Part shown: in pieces, positions 56,284-64,000 of the stretch
How positions within the stretch are numbered: position 1 is the stretch's first letter
Layout of the letters: the number at the start of each line of letters is the position of its first letter
Assembly: GCA_038322235.1 (NCBI GenBank)
Contig: JBBQFQ010000010.1
Location: 1-64,000, forward strand
Origin: SZAS-18 sp038322235
GTDB lineage: Bacteria > Verrucomicrobiota > Verrucomicrobiia > Chthoniobacterales > SZAS-18
Direction: 5' to 3'
DNA length: 64,000 nucleotides
Position numbers and translations under genes: made by a program
Notes under the pieces: generated by a model
The model's input: only the letters and a program-made list of their open reading frames with translations
Databases searched by the model: none
Told to the model about the DNA's origin: nothing

Positions 56284-57248
56284 TTCTTTTCCTCCCGGGA
56301 GGTGGCGCGGTCACCGAGGGTGATGCTGCGGAAGACCTCGTCGAGGCGGCCTTCCTCGGCGTGCAGTTCGAGGACCTTCCAGCCCTCGCGAGCCGCGACC
56401 TCGCCGATCGCCTGCGCGAGTGGGATGCCCGCGGCGTTGTGGTGTTTCGTCGTGACGCGGAAGGAGAGGGGATCCTCTCCGAGCAGGGTGGCGCTATCGA
56501 CGTTCTTGATCTCGCGCAGCTTCATCGCCACGAGGTCCGGCGGCCCCGCCGTGACCCGGACGATGACGGCACCCGCCTGCGGTGAGCGTTCGCGCAGTTC
56601 GGCGGGCGTTCCGTTCGCGACGATGCTTCCCCGGTCGATGATGATCGCGCGCGAGCAGACGGCATCCACCTCCTCGAGGATGTGCGTGGAAAAAATGATC
56701 GCTTTCGTCTCCCCCATGCGGCGGATGAGGGTCCGGATCTCGTGCTTCTGATTCGGATCGAGGCCATCGGTGGGCTCGTCGAGGACGAGCACCTCCGGGT
56801 CATGGATGATCGACTGGGCAAAACACGTGCGGTGGCGGAAGCCTTTCGAAAGCGTCTCGACGCTTTGGTGCAGGACGCGCTCGAGGAAACACATTTCCAC
56901 CGCGCGTCCGACCGCGCGTTTCCGGGCGTCGCCGTGCAGGCCGCGCATTTCCGCCGTGAACTCGAGGAAGCTCTTTACCGTCATGTCGGCGTAGGACGGG
57001 GCGTTCTCTGGGAGGTAGCCGATCAGGCGCTTGGCGGGAATCGGATCGGCCACCATGTCGTGACCGCCGATCTTCACCTCGCCGTCGGTCGGCGGGATGA
57101 AGCCGGTGATCATCCGCATTGTCGTGGACTTGCCGGCACCATTTGGTCCGAGGAAGCCGAGGACTTCACCCTTCTGCACGGTGAACGAGACGCCGGCCAC
57201 CGCGATCTTTGGGCCAAATGCCTTGGTCAGGTTGCGAACTTCAATCAT
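56280..57248 (-). CDS. ABC transporter ATP-binding protein (GldA-like)
   Basis: A 322-residue protein starting at 57248 (MIEVRNLTKAFGPKIAVAGV); an ATG six codons upstream is possible. Walker A GPNGAGKST spans 34-42, and Q-loop-region words are IGYLPENAPSYADMTV. The signature is the variant LSKGFRHR rather than LSGGQ, as is common in GldA and multidrug-type relatives. Walker B is VLVLDEPTDGLDPNQ and the H-loop FSTHILEEVDAVC. A ~90-residue tail (AGAVIVRVTAGPPDLVAMKL onward) is typical of ABC-2 exporters. First gene of the operon ATPase-permease-GldG-DUF4340-GT-C-like. Confidence 0.94.
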   Translation of the reverse strand: MIEVRNLTKAFGPKIAVAGVSFTVQKGEVLGFLGPNGAGKSTTMRMITGFIPPTDGEVKIGGHDMVADPIPAKRLIGYLPENAPSYADMTVKSFLEFTAEMRGLHGDARKRAVGRAVEMCFLERVLHQSVETLSKGFRHRTCFAQSIIHDPEVLVLDEPTDGLDPNQKHEIRTLIRRMGETKAIIFSTHILEEVDAVCSRAIIIDRGSIVANGTPAELRERSPQAGAVIVRVTAGPPDLVAMKLREIKNVDSATLLGEDPLSFRVTTKHHNAAGIPLAQAIGEVAAREGWKVLELHAEEGRLDEVFRSITLGDRATSREEKK

Positions 57249-57279
57249 CGGATACTCGATGTGCAAACTGCGGCAGATT

Positions 57280-58161
57280 TCAAGTACGAGAGTCTTCGCG
57301 GAGCTGCGATGGGGCTTGCATCACGAGGAAAACCCCGATGGAGGAGATCGCGATTCCGGCCATCATCGCCCCGGTCACGGGCTGATCGAACAACAACCAC
57401 GCGAGGACGGCGGTCACGGATGGCGTGAGATAGAACAGGCTGGTGACGCGGCTGATCGAGCCGCGGGCGAGCATCAGGTAGAGGAGCGCGATGGAGCAGA
57501 TCGAGTTCACGATCACGAGCCATCCGAGCGCGAAGGCGAAGGCGGGCGTCCATTCTACGGGTCCGGATTCAAATCCGGCGGCGATCGCCATGACGAGGAA
57601 GGTCGCACCGTATTGAATCGTCCCCGTCGTCCGGAAATCCGTTCCCCCGCACCAGCGTTTCTGCACCAGGGTCCCACAGGTGATCCCGGCGACCGCCAGA
57701 AAAGACACGATCAGTCCGCTGGCGTCGACGGTGCCCTGATCGATCCGTCCGGAAGCCACGAGGCCGACCCCGGCGAAACCGAGCGCGATTCCCGCCCACT
57801 GAATCGAACGGAGTCGTTCTCCGAGCAGGGCGGCGGCGGTGATGGCCGTGAGCACGGGCTGGAGCGACCCGATCAACGCCACGAGACCGAGCGGCAGGCC
57901 ATGCCGGACCGTCCAGAAAACGCCCCCGAGATACGCGCCATGTGTCAGCAGCCCGGCCAGCGCCACCCAGCCGAACTGCGCCCGCGTTTTCGGCCAGGGC
58001 GCGCGCCAGAGGAGCGACGCCGCCGCAAAGAGCGGGGTGAGAACGGCGAAGCGCCAGGCGAGAAAATGGAACGGCTCGGCGTGCGGGCTGCCGAGGCGCG
58101 CGCCGAGGAAGCCGGTGCTCCAGAGCAGCACGAACGTGGCGGGGATCAGGTAGCGGGGCAT
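57280..58161 (-). CDS. EamA-family (DMT) transporter
   Basis: A 293-residue protein starting at 58161 (MPRYLIPATFVLLWSTGFLG). It has ten helices in two EamA repeats: the first contains FLGARLGSPHAEPFHFLAWR and LIGSLQPVLTAITAAALLGE; the second contains YLMLARGSISRVTSLFYLTP and SVTAVLAWLLFDQPVTGAMM. Drug/metabolite transporters of this type export amino acids or other small metabolites by an uncharacterised gradient-driven mechanism; the substrate cannot be read. It ends 31 bp before the ABC ATPase start on the same strand, so it may lead that operon, but its function looks unrelated. Confidence 0.9.
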   Translation of the reverse strand: MPRYLIPATFVLLWSTGFLGARLGSPHAEPFHFLAWRFAVLTPLFAAASLLWRAPWPKTRAQFGWVALAGLLTHGAYLGGVFWTVRHGLPLGLVALIGSLQPVLTAITAAALLGERLRSIQWAGIALGFAGVGLVASGRIDQGTVDASGLIVSFLAVAGITCGTLVQKRWCGGTDFRTTGTIQYGATFLVMAIAAGFESGPVEWTPAFAFALGWLVIVNSICSIALLYLMLARGSISRVTSLFYLTPSVTAVLAWLLFDQPVTGAMMAGIAISSIGVFLVMQAPSQLREDSRT

Positions 58162-58273
58162 GCCGGGCGGGAATCGTAGCCCAACCCCGCCGGGGCGCAC
58201 GGGACAGTGCACGCGATTGCGGGCGAAATCAGTCGCCTCGCCACGACCCCGTCTCCGGCGCTACCGTCCGGGC

Positions 58274-59389
58274 GTGAACTCCGATGATTCGGCTTGCGTG
58301 CCTGCCGCCCTGCTCGGCTCCGTCGTCTACTTCTTCGCGTTCGATCTCGCGTACGAACTGAAGGGCCCCCTTCCGAACACCCTGCTCGGCCAGGAACGGG
58401 CGCGCTTCAGCATGGACTCGAGCCGGCGCGCGCCCCGTCACCTCCTCTTCTTCAAGCCGGATCTGCTCGTGCTCCCGCCGGAGGAATGCGCGGGTCCGAA
58501 GGGAGCGCTCCCCCTCGAAACGACGGTGAAGATTCTTCCCATTGGGGCCGTCAGCATCGCGGTTCGCGTCCCGTTTGAAGTCGGCACGCTCGCGGACCTC
58601 GTCGGCTACCACGATCTCGCGCTTTCCGGCGCCGTGATCGCCGAGCACGCGCGGATTCTGGCCGACCGTCTCGCGCACGAACTTGCCGCAGTGGCAGTGC
58701 GACCGGTAGGGCGTCTCGTCGACGATGATCCGTACACCGTTTTTTGCCTCGACCCCGCTCCGGAGCGGTCGCCCGCCGAAGCTTGGCTGGAGCGGAATCG
58801 GACGGACGTCGCCGCGTTGCTCGCGGAGGAGCCATCCGCGGGGCTCTCCCAGCTGGAAGTGGGGGAGTCAACTGGGGTGATGCTCACCTACTACGAGGAT
58901 GATCTCCTCGTCATCGATTGGGATGCCGCCCTGCTCATTGACGACCCCGCCGACCGCGTTCAGTCGCTTCACATCATCGAGATCGCGAACCTCCAGCTTA
59001 CCGAGCTCGAGGCCTACGACCGGCTTCTCGATTCCGTGCTCGAGCGCACGTACCGGGACCTCGCTGGTCGCCGTTCCGGGCGCCGGCGCGCGGATGTCCT
59101 GCGGGAGGTGCGTGAGCTCCAGATCGACATGACCCGCTTTCATGACGAGCTCTCGAACATCACGAAGTTCTTTGGCGACTGGCATCTGGCGCGAGTCTAC
59201 GCCGCGGTCTCCGGCCGCTTCCATCTCGCGGACTGGCATGCGTCGGTCGACCGGAAGCTCCGAACCCTCGGTGAACTGCATCAATTGATGAAATCCGACC
59301 TCGCTAACCGCTGGATGCTGATGCTCGAGGTGACGATCGTCGCGCTTTTCATCCTCGACGTCGCGTTGCTCCTTCTCGGCCGGAAGTGA
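58274..59389 (+). CDS. RMD1/YagE (DUF155) family membrane protein
   Basis: A 371-residue protein; GTG at 58274 is preferred because upstream in-frame sequence overlaps the divergent EamA start and looks random. The body has YYEDDLLVIDWDAALLIDDP, SLHIIEIANLQLTELEAYDR and LDSVLERTYRDL, followed by a helical segment EVRELQIDMTRFHDELSNIT with FFGDWHLARVYAAVSGRFHL. This EIANLQLLELRxYD-type order is the DUF155/RMD1 signature. One carboxy-terminal transmembrane helix (VTIVALFILDVALLLLG) anchors it. In yeast and mitochondria the family is linked to nuclear division or organelle translation; the bacterial role is unknown to me. Confidence 0.82.
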   Translation: MNSDDSACVPAALLGSVVYFFAFDLAYELKGPLPNTLLGQERARFSMDSSRRAPRHLLFFKPDLLVLPPEECAGPKGALPLETTVKILPIGAVSIAVRVPFEVGTLADLVGYHDLALSGAVIAEHARILADRLAHELAAVAVRPVGRLVDDDPYTVFCLDPAPERSPAEAWLERNRTDVAALLAEEPSAGLSQLEVGESTGVMLTYYEDDLLVIDWDAALLIDDPADRVQSLHIIEIANLQLTELEAYDRLLDSVLERTYRDLAGRRSGRRRADVLREVRELQIDMTRFHDELSNITKFFGDWHLARVYAAVSGRFHLADWHASVDRKLRTLGELHQLMKSDLANRWMLMLEVTIVALFILDVALLLLGRK

Positions 59390-59467
59390 GCGTCCGGGAA
59401 CTCAAGTCACGATCGTTTCACGGCCAAAAAGTGGCAGGCTCGGCGTCGTACGGAACCGTTCCGGCGC

Positions 59468-59716
59468 ATGAATACCGACAATGTTGGGGTCGCCTGGTCG
59501 AAGACGCATCTCGCTACCGCCCGCCGCGGGCGGGCCGCGGCGCTCGGCCGGATGCGCCGGCAGTTTAACCTTTGGTGGCCGGCGCCCGGGAGCCGCGGGG
59601 ATGCCCGGCGTCGCGAGACACCCGCCTTCCGCGCGGCAAGTTCCGCGGAGAGTCTTCTTCTGGCAGTCTTACTCGCATCCCTCGTGGCCGCGTTGGCGCT
59701 TGCCGTCGTCAGATAG
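59468..59716 (+). CDS. Small hypothetical membrane protein, 82 residues
   Basis: ATG at 59468. The first ~55 residues are strongly basic (ARRGRAAALGRMRRQFNLWW), and the carboxy terminus is one hydrophobic helix, LLLAVLLASLVAALALAVVR. The size, basic stretch and single tail anchor are plausible for a small membrane protein, but the region is GC-rich and short open frames arise easily, so this is not certain. No family recognised. Confidence 0.4.
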   Translation: MNTDNVGVAWSKTHLATARRGRAAALGRMRRQFNLWWPAPGSRGDARRRETPAFRAASSAESLLLAVLLASLVAALALAVVR

Positions 59717-59855
59717 GCGTCCGGCCAAGAGCCGGAGACGTCCGGACGGCGGATCCGCAACTGGAGCGAGCCGCGCGGAGGGAGCGAGGGGGCTTTGACA
59801 ATCGGATGTCGGATCGTCGCTTTGCCGCGGCGGTCCGTCCGGGTAGTCTTCCGGA

Positions 59856-60275
59856 ATGGAGCGCGAACGCATTGTGGTTTTTTTCGATGGCGTGTGCGGG
59901 CTGTGCAATGCGTGGGTGGATTTCCTCCTCCCGCGGGACCAGAAGCAGCAGTTCCTCTTTTCTCCGCTGCAGGGTGAGGCGTTCCAGCCCGTTCTGGCGG
60001 CCCACCCGGATTTGGGAGCGATCGATTCGCTCATCGTCCTGCACGAGAAAGGGGACGGGAAAAGTGAGGTCCTCACGCACAGCGACGGGCCGCTCTTCGT
60101 CCTGCGACGCCTGGGCGGGGGCTGGTCCTTTCTTGCGACCCTCATGCAGGTGTTCCCGGGCGCGCTCCGAACGTTCGTCTACCGCGGCATTGCGGCGAGC
60201 CGGTATCGGATCTTCGGGAAGAAGGAAACCTGCCGGCTCCCCTCGCCCGCCGAGCGCGCGCGCTTCCTCGCGTGA
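59856..60275 (+). CDS. DCC-family thiol-disulfide oxidoreductase-like protein (DUF393)
   Basis: A 139-residue protein. The amino terminus IVVFFDGVCGLCNAWVDFLL carries the family's D-G-V-C-x-x-C motif (Asp11, Cys14, Cys17). FLFSPLQGEAFQPVL, DSLIVLHEKGDGK, SDGPLFVLRRLGGGWSFLAT and RNRYRxFGK-like RGIAASRYRIFGKKETCRLP complete the DUF393 pattern. The fold is thioredoxin-like and the cysteine pair is presumed redox-active, but substrates are not established. No signal peptide, so it should be cytoplasmic. Confidence 0.92.
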   Translation: MERERIVVFFDGVCGLCNAWVDFLLPRDQKQQFLFSPLQGEAFQPVLAAHPDLGAIDSLIVLHEKGDGKSEVLTHSDGPLFVLRRLGGGWSFLATLMQVFPGALRTFVYRGIAASRYRIFGKKETCRLPSPAERARFLA

Positions 60276-60392
60276 TCCGCTCCTCGTGGGCAAGGCGCGC
60301 TGCGCACGGGATTTGAGCCTACCCGCGACCGGGACGGAAATTTGCGGGTGACGAACGCGAAACCTTTGCGAGCATCCGCGATTCATCCGTCC

Positions 60393-61100
60393 ATGACCGC
60401 GCGCTCCTTCGTTCTGGTCGCCAGCATTGCTTTGGCACCTCTCGCTCTTCCGGCGGAGAATCGGCCGGCGCCTTCCCCGACCGCTCCCGCACCCGTGGCC
60501 CGTCGCTTCGCGGCCGAGGCCGAGCGGGTGCTCGACCGGACGGTCGTGACGACCTACCGGCACCGCACCCGGGTCGATGCGGCCGCCGGCATCTACGAAC
60601 TCGATTGTTCCGGCCTCATCGCTTTCCTGCTCCGCAAGGTCTCCGAGCCGCATCTGAGAGCAGTTCCGGTCGCTCCGGGCCGGAAAAAGCCGCGGGCGGT
60701 CGAGTATTGCGAATTTTTCCGCGTCCAGCCTGCGGCGCCCGAGTCGCCAACCGGCTGGCTCCGGGTCCGGACGTTCGCGGATGCGCAGTCTGGCGACGTC
60801 CTCGCCTGGCGGTATCCCGAACGCGCGCCCGGGCAAAATACGGGCCACGTGGTCATCATCGCGGAGCCCCCCGAACGGATCGGAGACGATGTCTTCAAGG
60901 TCGCGGTGATGGATTCCACGGAGCGCCCGCACGATCAGGACACGCGCTCGCGTGGAGCGACTGGGCTGGGCCGGGGCGTGATGTATTTCCGCGTCAACGA
61001 ACGCGGCGAGCTGGCGGCTTACCGGCGCAGTTCCGGCGAACCGTGGCGCGGCGGGAATCCCATCGAGATCGGCCGGCTGGTGGACCTCCCGTCACGCTGA
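60393..61100 (+). CDS. Exported NlpC/P60-like cysteine peptidase
   Basis: A 235-residue protein with signal peptide 1-21 (SFVLVASIALAPLALPAEN). After a Pro/Ala-rich linker the catalytic region has YELDCSGLIAFLLRK (nucleophile Cys72) and QSGDVLAWRYPERAPGQNTG, with His152 in GHVVIIAEPP. C-SG, GD-x-x and GHVxI are in the order found in NlpC/P60 enzymes, which cut peptide bonds in peptidoglycan stems. The spacing between Cys and His (80 residues) is longer than usual, so it may belong to a divergent branch. The stop codon is half of a palindrome shared with the convergent mogA. Confidence 0.75.
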   Translation: MTARSFVLVASIALAPLALPAENRPAPSPTAPAPVARRFAAEAERVLDRTVVTTYRHRTRVDAAAGIYELDCSGLIAFLLRKVSEPHLRAVPVAPGRKKPRAVEYCEFFRVQPAAPESPTGWLRVRTFADAQSGDVLAWRYPERAPGQNTGHVVIIAEPPERIGDDVFKVAVMDSTERPHDQDTRSRGATGLGRGVMYFRVNERGELAAYRRSSGEPWRGGNPIEIGRLVDLPSR

Positions 61101-61112
61101 TCCAGGATCAGC
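61096..61112. terminator. Palindrome spanning both stop codons of a convergent pair
   Basis: GCTGATCC (61096-61103), A, GGATCAGC (61105-61112): a perfect 8-bp stem holding the TGA at 61098-61100 and the reverse-strand TGA at 61108-61110. Confidence 0.55.
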
Positions 61113-61599
61113 ACGAGGTCGGCACCCGCAGGGCCAGTTTCACCGCGTGCGGGATGGCGCCCTCGACAAAGCGCAGGCAGTCCACCGCTCCCTGCGGCTT
61201 GCCCGGCAGGGCCACGACGAGCGACCGGTCCACCACGGCGGCGAGAGCGCGGGAGAGGATCGCGTTCTTTGTCAGCTTCATCGATTCCATTCGCATCACT
61301 TCCCCAAAACCGGGGAGTTCCACCCGCATCAGTCCGCGGATCGCTTCAGGCGTTACATCCCGCGGGGCGATGCCCGTTCCTCCCGTGGTGAGGACGAGCG
61401 AGCAACCCTGGCTTCCCAGCGAGCGGATCGCGTCCTGAATGCGCGGGATCTCGTCGGGCACGATGACCTCCGCGAGCACCTGCCAGCTCCGCGCCCCACA
61501 TTCCGCCCGGAGCGCCGGCCCACCCAGGTCGTCGTATTCGCCGGAGGTTGCCCGGTCGGAGATGGTGATGATACCCACTTGGATCGCTGCGTCGCTCAT
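61108..61599 (-). CDS. mogA: Molybdopterin adenylyltransferase (MogA/MoaB family)
   Basis: A 163-residue protein starting at 61599 (MSDAAIQVGIITISDRATSG). It has SGEYDDLGGPAL, then the substrate loop LTTGGTGIAPRDVTPEA (70-86), FGEVMRMESMKL and LVVALPGKPQGAVDCLRF. These are the MogA/MoaB motifs: the enzyme adenylates molybdopterin so that molybdate can be inserted. Length matches bacterial MogA (about 160-195). It is separate from other cofactor genes and shares an 8-bp palindromic stop region with the NlpC-like gene. The start of the next gene (61693, +) is divergent. Confidence 0.92.
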   Translation of the reverse strand: MSDAAIQVGIITISDRATSGEYDDLGGPALRAECGARSWQVLAEVIVPDEIPRIQDAIRSLGSQGCSLVLTTGGTGIAPRDVTPEAIRGLMRVELPGFGEVMRMESMKLTKNAILSRALAAVVDRSLVVALPGKPQGAVDCLRFVEGAIPHAVKLALRVPTSC

Positions 61600-61692
61600 G
61601 CCGGAATCTCCGCTGCGCGGCCGCCGGTGTCGAGCCCGAGCCGCCGCGTTCGCCCGGCTCGACAGAGCGCCAGCTCCCGCCCAGACTCGCCC

Positions 61693-62112
61693 ATGGCCAG
61701 ACGCAAACGCATCGCCGAGGGCGTGATCAAGGAATTGAAATTCGAGCCCCATCCCGGGGAATACGCCGCGCGGTACTCGGGGGAGCTGCATTGTCGGGAG
61801 GTCGATGACGACGCGATTCCGCTCGAGATCCATTTCGAGGAGACGAGCGCCGTGGCGCATTCGGCCGGCGTCCGGCTCGAGTACCGCTCCAAGCGCTGGT
61901 ATTTTTTCGAAGGGGAGTTTCACCTCTTCCTGCCGCTCCGCCTGCTCGAGATGTTTGAGGACCTCTGCTTTGAAACGGACAAGACGAAGGAACTGATCGA
62001 GCCGGTGCTCTTCTTCGCCGTGGACGGGGACAAGATCGCAAATCTGCAGAACGACGCCCGACTCACGTTCCCGATGGGCGAGACGTTCGTCGTCGAGTTG
62101 GCTCCCCGTTGA
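61693..62112 (+). CDS. Hypothetical protein, 139 residues
   Basis: ATG at 61693 follows the mogA start on the opposite strand. The peptide is protein-like: VIKELKFEPHPGEYAARYSG, then ELHCREVDDDAIPLEIHFEE, WYFFEGEFHLFLPLRLLEMF, EDLCFETDKTKELIEPVLFF and AVDGDKIANLQNDARLTFPM. It looks like a mixed alpha/beta fold with no signal peptide or membrane segment. I do not recognise the family. Third-position GC bias matches the neighbours. It converges with DAHP synthase, 16 bp between the ends. Confidence 0.65.
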   Translation: MARRKRIAEGVIKELKFEPHPGEYAARYSGELHCREVDDDAIPLEIHFEETSAVAHSAGVRLEYRSKRWYFFEGEFHLFLPLRLLEMFEDLCFETDKTKELIEPVLFFAVDGDKIANLQNDARLTFPMGETFVVELAPR

Positions 62113-62128
62113 GCCCGGACCGGGTCGC

Positions 62129-63145
62129 TCAGAACGTCCGCTTCACGGCCGCCGTGAAGGGCGCAAGGCCCTGGACGAGATCGGAGAAGCCCTTGAAGTC
62201 CACCTGCTGCTGACCGTCGCTCAGCGCTTCGGAGGGATGCGGGTGCACCTCGATGATCAAGCCGTCCGCTCCCATCGCGATCGCGCCGGCGCAAAGAATG
62301 GGAACGAGGTCCGCGCGGCCTGCTCCCTGACTGGGATCGACGATCACCGGCAGATGGGTTTCGCGCTTGGCGATCGCGACGGCCGCGAGATCGAGCGTGT
62401 TGCGCGTGTAGGTTTCGAAGGTCCGGATGCCCCGCTCGCAGAGCATGACGTTCACATTGCCCTCGCTCAGGATGTACTCGGCGGCGAGAAACCATTCCTC
62501 GATCCGCTCGCTCATTCCGCGCTTCAGGAGAATGGGCTTTTTCGTCCGGGCGGCGGCGATGAGAAGTTGGAAGTTTTGGGCGTTCCGAGCGCCGATCTGG
62601 AGGATGTCCGCGACGTCTGCGACCGCATCGACGTCGTTTTCGCTCAAGACCTCGGTGATGATGCGCAGTCCGGTCTCTTCGCGCGCCTTCGCGAGCAGAC
62701 GCAGTCCGTTGCGCCCGAGGCCCTGGAATTCGTACGGGGAGGTGCGCGGCTTGTAGGCTCCACCGCGCAGAATCGTGGCGCCGGCCGCCTTCACCGCGTG
62801 CGCCGTGCGCAGCAACTGCTCCTCGCTCTCGACCGAGCACGGCCCGGCCATGAGCGCGAGGCGGGGACCGCCCACCGGCACGCCGGCGACGTCGATCACC
62901 GTCGTCAGCGGGTGCGATTCGCGGCTCACCAGCTTGTAGCGGCGCTGCACCGTCATCACCTTCGCCACCTGCGGCAGGGCCGTCAGCGCCTCGAGCGTGT
63001 GGTGGGTCGTCTCGTCGCCGATCGCGGCGACGATGCTTTGGACCGCCCCGTGGATGGCGTGCGGGGTGTAGCCGAGGCGTTCCACCTCGGCGATGACCTC
63101 GTCGATTTGTTCCTTCGGCGTGTGGGGTTTGATGACGATGATCAT
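62129..63145 (-). CDS. aroF-type: 3-deoxy-7-phosphoheptulonate (DAHP) synthase with N-terminal regulatory domain
   Basis: A 338-residue enzyme starting at 63145 (MIIVIKPHTPKEQIDEVIAE). Residues 1-~68 form a ferredoxin-like regulatory domain as in Thermotoga DAHP synthase. The barrel has LMAGPCSVESEEQLLRTAHA (metal Cys103), LRGGAYKPRTSPYEFQGLGR, ILLKRGMSERIEEWFLAAEY and VIVDPSQGAGRADLVPILCA, and IIEVHPHPSEALSDGQQQV near the end. It condenses phosphoenolpyruvate and erythrose 4-phosphate, the first shikimate-pathway step. The amino-terminal domain suggests feedback control by an aromatic amino acid. Confidence 0.95.
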   Translation of the reverse strand: MIIVIKPHTPKEQIDEVIAEVERLGYTPHAIHGAVQSIVAAIGDETTHHTLEALTALPQVAKVMTVQRRYKLVSRESHPLTTVIDVAGVPVGGPRLALMAGPCSVESEEQLLRTAHAVKAAGATILRGGAYKPRTSPYEFQGLGRNGLRLLAKAREETGLRIITEVLSENDVDAVADVADILQIGARNAQNFQLLIAAARTKKPILLKRGMSERIEEWFLAAEYILSEGNVNVMLCERGIRTFETYTRNTLDLAAVAIAKRETHLPVIVDPSQGAGRADLVPILCAGAIAMGADGLIIEVHPHPSEALSDGQQQVDFKGFSDLVQGLAPFTAAVKRTF

Positions 63146-63254
63146 GGCGTCCGGGTCGTTTCCGCGGGTTGGAGCGGGTGAAAGGGCTACGCGAGGCGGG
63201 GCGAAGTGCAACCCGTGGCGTTGCGTTCTGCCGCAAACTCTCCACGCTGCGCGC

Positions 63255-64000
63255 ATGCTGAAACCGAATCAGGAGCTCACCGAGCAATCGACGCTGACGC
63301 CGCTGGGGACGCCGCTTGAGTCCGTGCCGACGCCGCCCACCGGGAATGAGGGCATCGACGTTCAGGTGGCCGCGCTCGTGGATCGCTGGGGCGCGGATCA
63401 TTCGCCGGAACTGGTGGCGGAAATGATCGGCACCGTGCTGAAAATGGCGCGGGACCGCATGAGCATCGCGGATCTGAAGCTCTTTAACCGGGCGCTGAAG
63501 GAGATGCGCCGCGCCGCGCGCATGTGGGTTCCCTTCAAGGACGTTCCAAAGATCTCGGTCTTTGGCTCGGCGCGGACCAAGCCGGAAGCGGAGGAATACA
63601 AGGCGGCCGAGGCGTTCGCGCGGCGCATGCGCGAAGAGGGCTTCATGGTCATCACCGGTGGCGGGGACGGGATCATGGGCGCCGCGCAGCAGGGCGCGGG
63701 ACGCGATCGAAGCTTTGGCCTCAATATCCGGCTGCCGTTCGAGCAGGCCCCGAACGCGACGATCATCGGCGATTCCAAACTGGTGGAGTTCAATTACTTC
63801 TTCACCCGGAAGCTGAACTTCGTGAAGGAGTCCCACGCGATCGCGCTTTTCCCGGGCGGATTCGGCACGATGGACGAAGGCTTCGAATCGCTGACGCTCC
63901 TCCAGACCGGCAAGTCGAAGATTCTTCCCCTCGTCCTGATCGACAAGAAGGGCGGCGACTACTGGAAGACGTGGGATGCATTCAACCGCAACCACCTGCT
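63255..64000 (+). CDS. LOG-family Rossmann protein (cytokinin riboside phosphohydrolase-like), truncated by window edge
   Basis: From ATG at 63255 the frame is open to the end of the window (248 residues seen). A ~95-residue amino-terminal extension precedes the LOG core. The core has SVFGSARTKPEAEEYKAAEA, MVITGGGDGIMGAAQQGAGR, NYFFTRKLNFVKESHAIALF, and PGGFGTMDE (200-208), the family's PGGxGTxxE motif. LOG-type proteins hydrolyse nucleoside 5'-monophosphates to base and ribose 5-phosphate, and similar folds are often mis-annotated as lysine decarboxylases. It is divergent from DAHP synthase, 109 bp between starts. Confidence 0.9.
   Translation, partial: MLKPNQELTEQSTLTPLGTPLESVPTPPTGNEGIDVQVAALVDRWGADHSPELVAEMIGTVLKMARDRMSIADLKLFNRALKEMRRAARMWVPFKDVPKISVFGSARTKPEAEEYKAAEAFARRMREEGFMVITGGGDGIMGAAQQGAGRDRSFGLNIRLPFEQAPNATIIGDSKLVEFNYFFTRKLNFVKESHAIALFPGGFGTMDEGFESLTLLQTGKSKILPLVLIDKKGGDYWKTWDAFNRNHL

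Noticed and set aside
1..64000. tRNA or rRNA genes
   Set aside because: No cloverleaf with a GTTCGANNC T-loop in a proper context was found; the GTTCGA words in the heptamer arrays mimic T-loops but lack acceptor and anticodon stems.

Overview
The window is a GC-rich bacterial chromosome segment that most resembles Verrucomicrobiota, probably near Opitutaceae. This is inferred from gene content, not from a marker gene. The pointers are a delta-60-repeat protein with a duplicated carboxy-terminal domain, an autotransporter with an ice-binding-like DUF3494 passenger, a GldF/GldG/DUF4340 ABC operon, a zinc-ribbon Ser/Thr kinase with a propeller-like tail, and families of degenerate 7-bp tandem repeats between genes. 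Shine-Dalgarno sequences are weak, and GTG or other non-ATG starts are common. I see no rRNA, tRNA or CRISPR. Nearly all of the sequence is ordinary chromosomal coding DNA.

Layout. 0-0.5 kb: the 3' end of an ISKra4-type transposase. 0.5-4.5 kb: a secreted VOC protein, an orphan molybdopterin oxidoreductase and a secreted beta-propeller. 4.5-6.5 kb: a LytS-type kinase overlapping a LytTR regulator. 6.5-12 kb: divergent genes for a DUF3494 autotransporter and a delta-60 protein. 12-19.5 kb: PPK2, a MoeB-rhodanese fusion, a GH31 alpha-glucosidase, a DUF3016 protein and PPK1. 19.6-28.2 kb: acyltransferase, S9 peptidase, amidase, a small gene broken by an amber codon, polysaccharide deacetylase, DUF3291, TPR, TerB-like and DUF3347-like genes. 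28.4-33.2 kb: a tripartite efflux operon with an HlyD/MacA adaptor, one MacB-type ATPase and two permeases.

33.2-34.5 kb is the most unusual part, a 1.27-kb non-coding stretch. It holds about twenty diverged units of a 20-bp double-dyad repeat, followed by a ~420-bp element flanked by a 17-bp direct repeat. 34.5-39 kb: a membrane-anchored, TolA-like coiled-coil protein with a duplicated carboxy-terminal beta domain, and a duplicated TPR protein. 39-50 kb: a GT39-type glycosyltransferase, class I fumarase, DUF4279, TrhO, a PPOX protein, NadB and the large kinase. 50.2-57.2 kb: a reverse-strand operon of ABC ATPase, permease, GldG, DUF4340 and a GT-C-like membrane protein. 57.3-64 kb: EamA, RMD1/DUF155, DCC-thioredoxin-like, NlpC/P60-like, MogA, a hypothetical protein, DAHP synthase and a LOG-family gene cut by the window edge.

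Themes. Polyphosphate metabolism appears twice (PPK2 and PPK1). Molybdenum-cofactor genes (MoeB-type, MogA) share the window with a molybdopterin enzyme but are not linked to it. Envelope genes are abundant. Convergent gene pairs tend to end in compact palindromes that include one or both stop codons. Seven-bp repeat arrays sit on or beside gene boundaries, and in one case appear to have taken over a start codon. All functions are read from sequence only, with no database search.
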